Below, in pieces: positions 33,801 to 45,687 of a stretch of DNA of 64,000 bases. Origin of the DNA: Sarcocystis neurona (lineage: Eukaryota > Apicomplexa > Conoidasida > Eucoccidiorida > Sarcocystidae); NCBI GenBank assembly GCA_000727475.1, contig KL647291.1, forward strand, positions 2,158,364 through 2,222,363, written 5' to 3'. Position 1 is the stretch's first letter. Each line of letters begins with the position of its first letter. Made by a program: the position numbers and the translations under genes. The notes under the pieces are model-generated. The model was given only the letters and a program-made list of their open reading frames with translations. It was not told the origin of the DNA and made no database searches.

Positions 33801-36800
33801 TGGAGGATGACTGCGGCCCGCCTCCTGAAGGCGCACCTCCTGCTTATCTCGCGTACGCACCAGCACCAGCAGTAGTAACAGAGAATCTTAAGGGGGAGCT
33901 GTCCACGTGTGTGAGTGTTGACAAGTAAATTCTTGCGTCCATCCGCAATATGTCCTGTGTCGCGCGTACCGTCCCAGGCCAGCAACAGCAAAAACAACAC
34001 CAGCAGGTAAATCTGTGCGCTCAGATTAGCCACCATATAACGTAATTTCATTCTAAAACCTGTGTTTTGTGTGTATCAAACTTAGAATCGCCTTTGATAC
34101 GCCCGACGTATATGCAGGCGCTACCGGTGTGTGCCTTGCCGCAGCAGCCCGTTCCCGGCAGCAGCCGCACACGGTGAAACTGTGAGCGTTGGTAACTTAT
34201 CGAAGGAGGTGTCCCCTCATATAATTACTGCCACGCGGTCCTACAAATCACATGCGACTGTACACACGAAGCGGGAGGGGATATCAAAGTGTCTGTCTCT
34301 CATTTACTGTCTAACACCTTCTCGACCTCCACCGAATAGAACTGGAAAATGACGGCATCTACTCTGCACACATGTGCTGACTGCAGCGTTTCCCGGGGCA
34401 CCGTTCGTGGAACCCACCGCTCGCATACGCGGCGGCAGTACCACAAATGAACAGACACACGCATATATATGTAAATGCCCTGTGTAAGTGAATATCTCTT
34501 GTATCATCTCGGCCATCAGCGTTCTGATACACGTTGCAGTCACACAGAGAACCTGCGGTCCAGACAATTTTTCTGTGACTTGTGTGATCTACGTTTCTTT
34601 TTGCTGTCAACGCACATGACTTGCGCACGAATCTGCGTATGTTGGTTGCAGACAACATTTGTCGATACGTGCGTGGAGGTGCGAGTCTGCTGTCCGGGTG
34701 CGTGTGTGTCGCGAAGGGTCAGTCTACTTTCGTCTTTTCATTCCCCCTTACAGAAGAGGGGGAAATGTTGATCTTGGCAGTTCTTTCTTGCGCATCTTTA
34801 AGACAGCCGCTATTGCTGACGCGCTTTCTTGCGTACCCGTGAAGTGTTAGCCTGATTTCTCCAACCCCTTTCTTTTGCAGTCTTGTGAAAGTCCGTCAAC
34901 CCGCAGTTTGCCTTCGTGTGTGTTCTTCCTTACCTGCGCATTAAAGCACGTACACTACTGGATTCACGTCGCGTGAGAAGTTTTCTCTTGTCAGCACGTG
35001 CGCACGGGTACGTTGCGGCGTGTGACACGCGTTACACAAACATGTGGACATGAGATGAAAACCGGCGCCCTTTGTGCAGCCATACCTGCAGTGTCGTCTG
35101 GGAAAAGCTGTGCCTTCTTTTTGCTCCTCTTTCCTCCTTGGTGGTCTCGCTGTAAACTTGAGTGTATCTACATATAGGCATGTACGTGTGTGCATATATA
35201 TATAAGCCTCGTACACTACAGGTGCACGTACATCGTATACAGGAATGCGGAAGAGGCACAAGATTTGTACTCCACACGTGTACACCTCTACACAGAGAAG
35301 GACACAAATCACATCTTGCCACGTACTTTGAAAAGACAGTTTACGATTTTTTTGCTCATATTTGTAGTAGATGCAGATGAATGGGAAACGCGCTTTTGCA
35401 TCCGTGTATATATATATATATATATGCGCACGTACACGGTATGCGTACGTGCCTAACATATACGCATAGAGGGCGAGACACAGCAGCGCCTTGCCGCGTG
35501 CCATCTATGTACCAGAATGCCAAGACGGGTGTATGTGATGCATGCGTACAGACATACGGAGGAGGAAGCGAAAGACAGCATCTATTCTCCTCGTCTGTAT
35601 CTAACAATTAATAAACGCATGAGCGGGCTACTGCAAGTCCCGCCTGTCGCACCAGAGACAGCAACGACCTACAAACGACCGGAAGGCGTCAAGTTTGCAG
35701 GGTACATCAGGCGTTCTCTTCGCAATTTTTGCTGCTGCTGTAATTGCCTCTGCTGCTGCTGCTGTCTTTGGTCTGCTGGTGCCATTGCTTTTCCCGCTTC
35801 GTTGCAATGATGCTGCTGTTGTCTATCTTGTTAGCCTGCTTTCGTTGCTGTGCTGCGTCCGAGTCTCTTGCGTAGGCTTCTCTTGCGGCAGAAGGTGCGG
35901 CCACTGGCATGGCCAGATTCGTTTAGCTGCCGTTGCACTGGCACCCGTACTGTTCCTGCGTTTCCGTCTGAGTCTCCTGCAGCTCTTGCTGATGTTCCTG
36001 CTGCTGTGGTTGTCGCTGGTGCCTTCCTTGCCCTTGCTTTGGAGCGGTACCTTTTTCTGTCAATAATCTTCCTTCCTCTCCATTTTTTCGTCTTGCATTC
36101 GCTGTTGCGGCGCTCGGGGTGCTAACGCAAGGCGTCGAGGCGTGTGGCGTGCGGCTATTCTCTTTGTTGATGATGTGTCTGCCGGTGGTCTTGAAGAAAG
36201 CACGCATAGCAAGCACGCGAGTGTTTTCCTATCTATTTAACGCGTACACGAGGGCGCCTGCGCATAAACACACAGACGCGTATATTTTCCGTTTTCCTTT
36301 TTGATGCCTTCACTACCACGGCACAAATGTACTACATATACGTCCGTGTGTATGTATCTGCATTTCATTATTCATACATCGGCGCAGGTACTAGTGTGAT
36401 GTGACACCGCAGCTCACTCAAGCTGTTTCCGTATGCGTGTCTAGCTGTACGTAGAGGTATACATCTACGCGTGCATGCACACATTGGTATACGTGTAAAT
36501 AGAGATATAAGATAAGAGGGTCGCGTGCGCATCACGATTTAATTCTGTATACGTGTTAGTGGATATATCCGTACCTACAACTCTTGGGAGTTTTTGCTTC
36601 ATTTTTTGTGCTTGCGCAACAGGCAGACGGTTTACGTGGGATGGTATGATGACCCGATCGACGGCGCCGTGGCTGAGACGCTGAATTCCCATCCCGACGT
36701 CCTCTCCCTCAACAGAAATATTCGAAGACTCGAGAAAGGGTACACACTTCTCTTACTATTAGAGACTAAGTACATGTACCCATGTATGTCTAACTAAGAA

Positions 36801-39800
36801 TACTCAAACATCCATATATGTATACGCATGCGGATGGACGTTTCTATATATGGATGGAGTCTTACGTGTGTACATATGTGCACACACATAGTGTATCAGT
36901 AATGTCCACGCACACACAGACGTGCAGGTATCGGCGTGTACCTCGTTGTGTATACATATATAGTGAGAGATAGCCAAGACGTAGTATCGGTATTCATCTA
37001 TCCATATATAAAGACGTCCATATATACATGTATGTAGATTGGCGGATGCTATTTTCACATGTGAATCTGTGCAGCATCCATGGCATATATCTAGAAGGTA
37101 GGCATATTCGATTGTATATACATATACCACTGCTGCGTAGAGAGAGTCTTTGCTTCTGTTCTTGCACACTAGTGAAAAAAATACTCACATATATATATAT
37201 ATATGTGTATATGTGTGTATGTATATATGTTTGCGCGTGGATATTTGTAGATATGAAACGAGTGCTACTTATAGATACAGGTGCACATACGTAGTGTATG
37301 ACACTCCTGTATGTATGAACACCGGTGAACACACGTATATACATGTGTATATTTGAATTTTCTTCCTCTTTTACGTACATATGTTCACCTACGTTACATG
37401 CGTGTGTGTGTGTGTGTATAGACAGATATCGCGTCCACAGCAGCGCGTCACGGATGTGTACGGTGGTGTCGTATGCCCAGCCTTTCTTCACGCTGGCGTG
37501 TGTGCACGCCTGCATGCAATGCCGACGTGATGAGGTAGATTTAGAACAAACCTAACATGTTCATACGCATACATTTCTCTGCAGTATACATCCACAGATA
37601 TGTAGATACGCATATGTTGGCATGCGCATATGGACGTCCCACCACCTGTGCCTACGTCTACGACCTACACATGTAATTGGCTGAAAAGCTAATGGTACAC
37701 CTACCTGTAGATGGGTATATATCCAGAGACGTCTGGAGGAATATGCAGAAAAGTGTACACTGTAACGTGGAAATATTAAACATGCATGCAGGACTACCTT
37801 GTTCCTTCTGATTCAATTGATCTGCGTTTATATTTATCTACATCGGAAACCGCAGACACGTATGCGCGTGTACTAAGGTATATGGTGTTGTACCTGTAGT
37901 ACGCCCACACAACGAATAAATAGCGGAGCCGTACAGGTAGACGTAAGTGTACACAGGTATGTATATATATAGTACATAAGGAGAAGGACGGATGTATGTA
38001 GATGCAAACATGTTTATATATTCTTATGTAGGAAGACAGGTACGTTGTCTCAGCGTATGTATAGACAAAGAACCAGCCAGATACGTGCGTGAAAGCGTAG
38101 ACGTGTGCGTGAGGATTCAGACCCTGATGTCTAGATCTCCTTCTCTTCAAGCATATGTAGCAGTCTGCATCTACTCTATACCAGCGCGAGCATTTTCGTT
38201 TTCTCTCGCGCACAATTGCTGCTGCTACTGCTCCTTCAAGGACACCGCTGTCAATCGTCTACACGCCGTTGCTGGGGGCACTCGTTGAGAAGCTGCTGCT
38301 GTCAACTTCACCAGAAGACAAACCTTGCGGACCTACGTGCGGCTCCCGCTGTTGCTGCGGATCCTGCTCCTGTGGTGTTGCCTAGCGTGCTGTCGGTTGG
38401 CTGCGTTGTCCTACAGGTGAAGACGTTTCTGTTTCTTGCCGGTGTTTCCTGCAGTTGGGGGTGCCTGCCCTTTCCTCCTGGGTCGACGTGTCACAGATTT
38501 TTTCCTTTTTAGTGGACTACGCGACTGTTGCCGCATGCTTCTTCTTTTTCGTTCTTTTATCTGCAGAATGCTCCAGCGCAAACTCGTCTTCTTGTGTTCT
38601 GCTGATCCTGCTTTACAGGCGATACGAGGTGGACGGCTTCGAGTGCCGCATATTTCTGGGCAGCCACAAGAAACCAAGCGCCTCACCTGCTGCTGTCGCT
38701 GCTGCTGCACAGGTGAAGGACACGAGGACGGGAGAAAAGAAGTTGAAGGCGAGGGGGAACAAGGGCGAAGAAGGAAGAGATGGGGAGAAGGACGAGGAAA
38801 CGCAGACAGGGGGACAGCCTGAATTCCGAGGTGAAGGAAAAGAGCGAGACAGAGACAGCGAGAAGCTCCTACAACAGAAGAACAAAAAAACAAAGGAAAG
38901 AGGCGGAGAAGAAGACGCACCTACAAACGAAGGAGAAAGCAAGGAGGGGAAAGCAGAAGAAGAAATTGTCCCACTTGTACAAGAAGGTGACACAGTGCAG
39001 CCTCTACTCGATTATCTGAAGGGAACGCTAGAAAACATCACGTGGAGTCCGCCGTTGCCAACCTCCTGCATAGAACTAATTCCGCCCAAGCTCCTGCCCC
39101 CCCTGCATGCCACGCTTGTTCCCTGGGAGGCCAGAGTCGAAAGGTATTTGGACGAAATTCGTACCACATGCGCTTCCCTGTGTGAATCTTGTACCTACCT
39201 AGGGAGGACCACCGTTCTCCGTATGTACCTATACGCATATATATATATGTATATATATGGGCGAGGATGGGCGTCACGCTGGTGTGCCTCCTAGATGTGC
39301 CTACATATATATATATATATATATATATGTGAAGAAGTATTCATTTATACTCCTTCGGTCCGCACACGTACATCAATCGAGTCCAAGTAAAAGGGCACCA
39401 GTAACACCGCGGAAGACTACCTGCACATGAATACACGTGCTGACAAATAATATATAGAGACACTCACATGTACGTACATAGCTTAGCAGTAGATAGGGAA
39501 GTACAGTCTTAGAAGTGAGTAGACATATATATGTATATACATATGTATATAGAGGTGAGCAATGTCTACATAAGTACACTCGTAGGAATGTGTAGACATA
39601 TATATGTATATATATATAGATGAGCAATGTCTACGTAAGTACCGTCGTAGGATTGTGGAGACACTGGAACGTATGTGTGTGTTGGACTCACCTATTAAGA
39701 ATGCTCTCTGCCTATGCCTTGATATACCTGTCATCTACATACGTGCCTATATGTGCGTCGGTGTCCCCGAAGCAACTCCTGTCTGCGCTGCTATGGCCGC

Positions 39801-42620
39801 TGAAGATACGTTGCTCGCGTTGTCGGGGATGCACTCACCTTGGCCGGTGCTCGTCGTTCCACTCTGCGTCTGTTGCTTTCATTGACCGCAGCCGCTGCTC
39901 CTCCTGTGAGGTTTGCTCCTCCTACTGTCTGGTCCCTTTTGCTGGTCTTGCGGCTTCGCCTCACTGCTGCTGCCGTTCGCCGTGCCTCTCCGCGGGCTGC
40001 TTCTGTCTGCACCTGCGCGCCCGCTGTTTCTTCTGGCGCTCTGCTGCTGCTATGGTTTTACTTGCTGCAGCTCCTTCTGGCGACACGTGCGCTGCTGCTG
40101 CTGCTGCCGCTCGCCTTCCTGCTGCGACTGCCTGTCTTTTCGTGCTGTTTTGGCTGCTCCTGTTACCTTTGCTCTGCCGCTGCTGCCGCTCCCCGTATGT
40201 CTGCTGCTGGTGCACCGTTCGAAGCCGTAGCTGCTGCCTGTGGATGTTGGTGCTGCTGCTTCGGTAACGACGCCGCTGCTGCTGCGCCTCGCTGCTGCTG
40301 TCTGCTGCGCTGCAGAAGAAAGGCAATGGAGTTGGCGTGCCACCGAGCCGCCATTCGAGAGCAGGTGGCAGCGGAACTTCTGCGCCTGCAGAGTAAGAAC
40401 TTCTTTTTATATCAAACCGCTCCTCTCCACCAGGGCTGCTGCAACTTTCCTCGTGTCTCTACAGTCACTGGCAATACCTACAGGGAACACAAGTCTATGC
40501 ACACGTGTCGTTATACACAGATGGACAAGTTTGATCGTATATGTGTTTATGAACACCTGTACTCTTTCGTGTCGCGAAAAACACATATGGACGCTTTCTG
40601 ATCAAAGAAGATCTATCGACGCGCAGCAACTGCGGGATGCCCCGACGAGCGTGCTGAGGACGTGTTTGCATACGTAATGACGTATCTACTTACGCATTTC
40701 TGTGCCGACTTCTACACGTGCGTCTTCTTGTAGGCGTGCAGCTCTGTGCACGTTATGCCAAGAAGGAAAGAAGACAAAGAAGACGAAAAAGCGAGAAAAA
40801 AACTTGACAGACACGCCTGTCTGTGTGCGACTTCCCACGGATATGTGGCAGCGTACATAAACGTGTAACACTCAGTTTCCCAAATGGTGAACCGGTTGGT
40901 AGGCGCAACGTGGTCCACGTCTGTCAAGCCCCATCACTAGACGAATGCGCGCGGGACAGCAGGGCCACGGCAATCTTGTGTGCAAGACATGCGTGTCTGC
41001 CTATTAACACGAACTTCACGTGTAGATAACGACTCAAGAGCTCCTACTTCGTCCACTTCACAAAAATCAGTACTGCTCTTCCTATGACGCCGCGTCAAGT
41101 AGGTGCCCGCCTTGACCACGTTGTCGGCGAAGGCTATCCTCTTGCCGAAGGACGCACCCGCACGCATCGCCTTGGCGACACGCGGAGAAGAGTGCTGCGT
41201 GCTTTGTTTGAGCGCCTGCGTGGAGGTCTTCGCTGCATCAAGAAAAGTTGACCGTGGGCTGCAGTCTGCACAGGTTGCCGGCAAAAAGGACTGGCGCGCA
41301 TAGCAGGCATCCGTCGCGGTTGCCTTGCAGTCCACACTCATGCACGTGCCTGCGTACGTGATGTGCTACACAGAAGAAGAGGACCTGAAACTGGAACAGC
41401 AGCTGCAGCAGCAGCCGTAAGAGCACCGGAAACAAAGCAACCATCACCTCACAGATATGAAACACATGGATGTATCATATATATGTATATATATATATGT
41501 GTTTAAGTACGTAAATCCCTGTGGATCTATGTCTCTCTCTGACTGAGGATAGTCGGCGCAGACAACGAATTCGAGTGGTAGTCTTCTGAAACGTTTTCCT
41601 CAACGCAGACGGAGGTGTGTAAACCAGCCCAAGACTCTTGCAAATTTTCGTATTGTCTGCGGGGTATAAGTCCCTGCACGCGTAGGGACTTCAAGGGTAC
41701 ATTTAAAAGCGTGACGTATCGCCAGTCTCTTGTGAAATCCACGTCCGGATGCTTGGAGGGAAATCTGTCACGAAGGTATTGCAGCAAAGGGCTTGCCTGC
41801 GCGAACGACCTCGCTGAGAGGATGCGCACAGTACACGTGCAGGGCTTGTCTGCTTCCTACGAGCGCCGTATCATCCTGTGGGCATGTCTCATTTAATCAA
41901 GCAAGCGCGGGTATGCGCAGCCAACAACAACGCATGAAGGTGGCTTTTGATATTTCTGTTCCTCCTGTCTTTCTCTACAGAGCGACCTTTGCCTCCGCTG
42001 CTGTATACCAAGCACGTCAACCCTGTGCTGGTGCGGCCTGCGCCAGAGGCTCCTCCGGTTTCCATGACTTACACGTGGAAAGAAGAATACGCAGATGTGC
42101 AACTCGTGATACTAGAGAGCGGCCCTGCCGAGCCTGTAGCGCCTTCTGCTCCGCTGCAGCAGCCGCAGTTCCACTTGCAGCAAGAACAGCATTTCCACAC
42201 GCAACAGCCGCAGCAGCCGGCCCTTACGCAGCACCGGCAGCAGTTTTGTACGCAGCAGTGGCAACAACACGTGCAACAAGAGCAAAACGAGGAGGTGCGT
42301 TCGCCTAGACACCATCAGCAGCACCGTTACGCACAGCCGCGGCAGCATTACATGCAGCCATTGCGAGAGTAGCTTCACTCGCATGTACGCCGGCAACAGA
42401 AATTTTACGTGCCATCGCAGCGGATGTGGCAGCATACGGAAGACTAGCAGCATAATCTTCACCTCGCACACCCCCAACCCCCCCAAGTGCCACCAGGGGG
42501 AGCACGAACAACCGCGGACAGCCGCGAAAGGTGCGGCTGTCCTGGCGCATGCAGCAGTACGAAGAGCGTGCGTCTTACGCAGTCGAGTTTGAACAAGCAG
42601 TCCAGAGGACGCAGGAATAG
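27838..42620 (+). CDS. large 11-exon gene: Ser-rich protein with probable C2 domain
   Basis: Proposed exons: 27838-29266, 29849-30801, 31692-31741, 32049-32419, 33777-33910, 36627-36739, 38619-39220, 39620-39670, 39892-40392, 41981-42294, 42522-42620 (stop TAG). Phases agree at every junction (1,0,2,1,0,2,1,1,1,0), giving about 1,538 codons. The first ~760 residues are Ser/Thr-rich and disordered. Residues ~768-950 resemble a C2 sandwich: IEISVLHLHNIGKI, then SDSFVKLRCPG (compare DPYVKV), LHLRVPFFEPETQVITLQF, a Gln-rich insert, KRYRVDIPLQAL and RWVLLED. Acidic residues for calcium in loop 3 are not seen, so membrane binding may be calcium-independent. Later come YVGWYDDPIDGAVAETL, RYEVDGFECRIFLGSHKK, a Glu/Lys-rich stretch and a Gln-rich end (KVRLSWRMQQYEERASY). 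Weakest points: the exon 2 end (30708 is also possible), the 50-base exon 3, and exon 9, which is Leu/Cys/Ala-rich and may hide an intron. Introns hold only microsatellite-type DNA, apart from minus ORFs noted separately. Confidence 0.6.
33677..33700. repeat. (AT)12 microsatellite in an intron
   Basis: Twelve pure AT units about 75 bases upstream of an exon acceptor of the C2 gene. Confidence 0.93.
39305..39328. repeat. (AT)12 microsatellite in an intron
   Basis: Twelve pure AT units in the intron between the seventh and eighth exons of the C2 gene. Further TATATG tracts follow, up to the acceptor at 39619. Confidence 0.93.
40937..41341 (-). CDS. 134-codon minus ORF nested in an intron of the C2 gene
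   Basis: An ATG at 41341 opens a frame (MSVDCKATATDACYARQSFL) that runs to a TAG at 40937. It contains ordinary charged and polar sequence such as KRIAFADNVVKAGTYLTRRH and no homopolymers. It lies entirely inside the 1.6-kb intron 40393-41980 of the plus-strand gene. It could be a nested gene, an exon linked to the minus segment just upstream, or chance. No family recognised. Confidence 0.3.
   Translation of the reverse strand: MSVDCKATATDACYARQSFLPATCADCSPRSTFLDAAKTSTQALKQSTQHSSPRVAKAMRAGASFGKRIAFADNVVKAGTYLTRRHRKSSTDFCEVDEVGALESLSTREVRVNRQTRMSCTQDCRGPAVPRAFV
41527..41813 (-). CDS. second minus segment in the same intron, candidate exon
   Basis: After the minus-strand acceptor CATCCTCTCAG the frame reads RSFAQASPLLQYLRDRFPSK, then DWRYVTLLNVPLKSLRVQGL, to a TAG at 41527. 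The spread of aromatic, charged and hydrophobic residues is very protein-like. There is no upstream start, so it would be a terminal exon. The plus strand is open too (41615-41896), so strand choice rests on composition only. Confidence 0.3.
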
Positions 42621-42646
42621 AGAGTTCGGCGGCGCTGAGGGAACAG

Positions 42647-42899
42647 CGCGGGCCACGAGGAGAGAAGTAGAGCAAAGGGCAATAACGAGAATTCGAAGGC
42701 AACAAAAAATGCAGGGCGGCGTGTTCGGTGGAAGTCAGTCGAAACCCGTGACAAAGAAGAAGAATTCAGCAAAGAAGCCGACACCAGTTCATTGCTAAAT
42801 GTTATACAAAACGCACGTGGCAAGCAAGTGGCATCCTGCAGCTTTATAGAAACCGGGGTTTGCACGTTATCTCTAAGGAAAATATGCTGCTGTTGTTAA
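42647..42899 (+). other. open frame beyond the C2-gene stop, same register
   Basis: In the same register as the last exon of the C2 gene, but after its TAG (42618) and a TGA (42636), the frame reopens and reads RWKSVETRDKEEEFSKEADT and then NVIQNARGKQVASCSFIETG, ending at TAA 42897-42899. A GGGAACAG precedes it and could be an acceptor. It may be an extra exon, an alternative 3' end or merely purine-rich 3' UTR. Another frame (42487-42798) is also open here. Confidence 0.35.
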
Positions 42900-43383
42900 T
42901 GACAACGAGAAACCTGCTGTCGCTGCGCGCAGCCGGCGTGGTGGCGTTGTATCTTCCGAGGATCTTTGAGTGAACCTGTGATCTGCAGGTATCATCCTAT
43001 GTAGATATGCATGTATGTGTGTATACTTACACGGGCATATGTATGCGTGTGTATATACTTGTATGCGTGCATGCGTACGTGCATATCCACGCGCGGTGCA
43101 AGAGAGGTAAGCAGCCGCTGTCGCATAAGAGGCACAGGGAGGCATTTCCTTTTAAAAAGAAGAGGCATTGTCTTTATTCAAAGAAGACACACACAACTGG
43201 GGGCACCGCAGTGAGTGGCAATGCATGTAGCAGCTGAGATGTACGCTTGCAATCTACGCGCTGCCAACTAGGCAAATGATAGATGCATGCTGCACTTTTC
43301 TAAATGAAGGGGAAACAAAACGTCGCTGCTGTTGCATTCTCTGTGGAAGCATACAGAGAGGGAATTATTTGAAACCTTTCTTG

Positions 43384-43611
43384 TCAGAAACCGCGCAGTT
43401 GTGGCTCTTTGCGCCTTTGGTAAGACGAGATTGAAATACTTGTTTGTTTCTTGACTTTCTCCTCAGAAGAAGAAGCGACTGCCGTTTGTTCATGCGCCAG
43501 AGCACAAGACATACTGTGGAAGCCGTCTTTGTACTCGATAAAAAGAGAAGTAGCTGTCTCGTTAGGTTCTTCCTGCTTCTGCAAATGAAGAACAAACATG
43601 GCTGTCGACAT
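43384..43611 (-). CDS. small acidic-basic ORF, 75 codons
   Basis: An ATG at 43611 starts MSTAMFVLHLQKQEEPNETA and the frame ends at TAG 43384. It is rich in Glu, Gln, Ser and Lys, with no repeats. A TTTGCAG inside it could also act as a splice acceptor, making it an exon instead. No family recognised. Confidence 0.28.
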   Translation of the reverse strand: MSTAMFVLHLQKQEEPNETATSLFIEYKDGFHSMSCALAHEQTAVASSSEEKVKKQTSISISSYQRRKEPQLRGF

Positions 43612-43856
43612 GCAGGGTCCTTGCCTGGCAGTTACCGTTGTTCTGCCCTACCCGGAACCCTACTAAGCTTCTCTTCTGTCAATTTGCACACAAACTGCTT
43701 GAGACCTCAGGTTGCTGCGATGTGCATTCGATTTTCACTACACGGAGGGAAATAGGGCGCTTTGCTGTCTTCTCTGTACGTGGGAGACGGTGAGGCAGCC
43801 CAGCTGTTTCTGGCGCCGTAAAACGTAGAAAGAAAAGATCACGTCTTTGCCAGTAG

Positions 43857-44630
43857 ATGGGAAAAAGAGCAGCTAATTTCCTGTCTGCTGTGAAAAGGGG
43901 AGATGCACGAGTGACCTTCTGGAAACAGAGAAGGGCACAACCGCGTTTTATCTGTACGTGCGGTGGAGGGGGCCACAGAGTCATAATGAATTTAATGAGT
44001 TCTGCACTCGTTGCGTTCCTTACAAGGGCACGTGACAGACTGCTGATGTATCCCTTGTGGCGAACAGAGACAGAAAAGAAACGTCTGCTGTGGAGAAGAG
44101 CGAGAGTGCCGCTCTCTGTCTGTACTGCTGCAACACGCGCGGCACGGCTGGAGTATGTTGGCACAGAAAGGCTGAAAAAAATGCAGACTGCCACGAAGGC
44201 TGTTTCCCACTTTCTGTGCCGTCTGCATTTCGAAGACGAAACTGGTTTTTCCGAAGGGCACACGCACCTGCTGCTAACGCTGCAGCCGACGGTGCGTCCG
44301 TTTCGAGCGCTGCTGCAGCTGCAATTGGTCCTGCTGCGACAGGGCTATTTTCGGGCCTCAGTCACCTCTGCACAAGTGGGAGGTGCCTCAGCACAACAAT
44401 ACACGAACGCGTTACTATTCTGTGCAACACTTAAAGAATTCTTTCAAGCAGGGCCACGGAACTGCCTGCACGCAAAGAAAAAGATTTCTTTGCCCTGCTG
44501 GAAGAGACTGGACGCCTTCTGTCTAGGTCAGGCAACTAGTTGGAATTCAGATATGACGGAAGCGTATGTGCGCGCCTTCGTATTGATATACTTAGTCGTA
44601 ATACGTACGCGTACAATCAAAACCACTTAG
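43857..44630 (+). CDS. intronless ORF, 257 codons, unknown basic protein
   Basis: An ATG at 43857 (MGKRAANFLSAVKRGDARVT) opens 257 codons ending at TAG 44628-44630. Composition is balanced and basic, with no homopolymer runs, unlike the triplet-driven ORFs elsewhere. Segments such as RLLMYPLWRTETEKKRLLWR and SHFLCRLHFEDETGFSEG look like folded protein. The reverse strand is open for 194 codons (44263-43679), a common mirror of a coding frame. No signal peptide, membrane segment or known motif is seen. It could include an unrecognised intron. Confidence 0.4.
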   Translation: MGKRAANFLSAVKRGDARVTFWKQRRAQPRFICTCGGGGHRVIMNLMSSALVAFLTRARDRLLMYPLWRTETEKKRLLWRRARVPLSVCTAATRAARLEYVGTERLKKMQTATKAVSHFLCRLHFEDETGFSEGHTHLLLTLQPTVRPFRALLQLQLVLLRQGYFRASVTSAQVGGASAQQYTNALLFCATLKEFFQAGPRNCLHAKKKISLPCWKRLDAFCLGQATSWNSDMTEAYVRAFVLIYLVVIRTRTIKTT

Positions 44631-45250
44631 GTAAACGCAGCTGCCTGCGTATTTTTGAATGAGTTTTGCAGACGCAGATTGCCAGCTTTCGAGAGTTGCT
44701 TCCCTGCAGATGCCGTATGATCACGTTGAGGGCAGAGGAATACTCATTCGCTGATGGAGACAAATGCGGAAGACGCGCCCTTTCCCTGCACGGGAGACAG
44801 ACAATGATCAAGTGAGCCACCACTCGTGGGCTACATTCCACCGTGACTCCGTCTGGAAGAGTTGTGTCGCATTTTTCGTGTTCAACCGCTTCTTCAACAA
44901 GCAAACGATATACACATCTATACGTTAATACATGACTGTGTGACTACACCTGCACTTGTATCCTTGTCGACCTGTACGGTCAAATGTAGCGTTACGCAGA
45001 AATGTCTGCATGTCACGTGTTCACTGATACGTCTCCAAATAGTTCCACAATAATGCGAAAATGTACGACTGGACCGACACAGATGTGTTAGTATAGGTCT
45101 GCAAGAGCATGTTACTGCGTCGAGAGTGTGTACACGTTATGCACTCGACATCGTACTATATGCACAGCTACATCAGTGTGTTTAACCCATTGTCTTGAAC
45201 TTTCGCGGTGCTCAATAACCTGCGGCGTGCGGCAAACAATCGTTAGCACG

Positions 45251-45687
45251 TCAGTATTTCACAACGCTCCCCGCAGATGACACCACGTCCCTCGGCATTC
45301 TCTGCTGGATAGTTTGAGAACTAGTAGAACTGCTGGTTGTTACACACCAGCTACAAACGTTAGCAGACGGCCAGTTTTTTTTTTTCCTGAATGCTACCTG
45401 CTTAATGCAAGCGAACAGATACACGTGTATGCAGGTGCACGCGGGTGTTCCCTCCTGCCGCAGTGGAGCTCTGGGAGCCCCTGCTATACCCATGCTAGTC
45501 TCTCTTAAAACCAGACAGAGCAGAGGCATGCCTAATGCCTGCTCTACGAGCTTAAGTAACTCCGCAAGCGTTGCACCCTGCAACATACACGGTATACGTA
45601 TAGAGAGCGGTGGCACTCCTACTGCTTGTGTGTGTTCATCCTTAGATCCGCGTTCTCGCTGAGACCTATTGAAGCCGCAGTAACTCA
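45251..45687 (-). CDS. candidate terminal exon, unknown protein
   Basis: On the minus strand, GGGATGCAG precedes a phase-1 frame reading SYCGFNRSQRERGSKDEHTQ, then MLQGATLAELLKLVEQALGM, ending MPRDVVSSAGSVVKY at TGA 45251. The first 75 residues are convincing; the middle drifts towards Cys/Thr/His-rich translated repeat. No upstream exon was identified. Confidence 0.3.
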
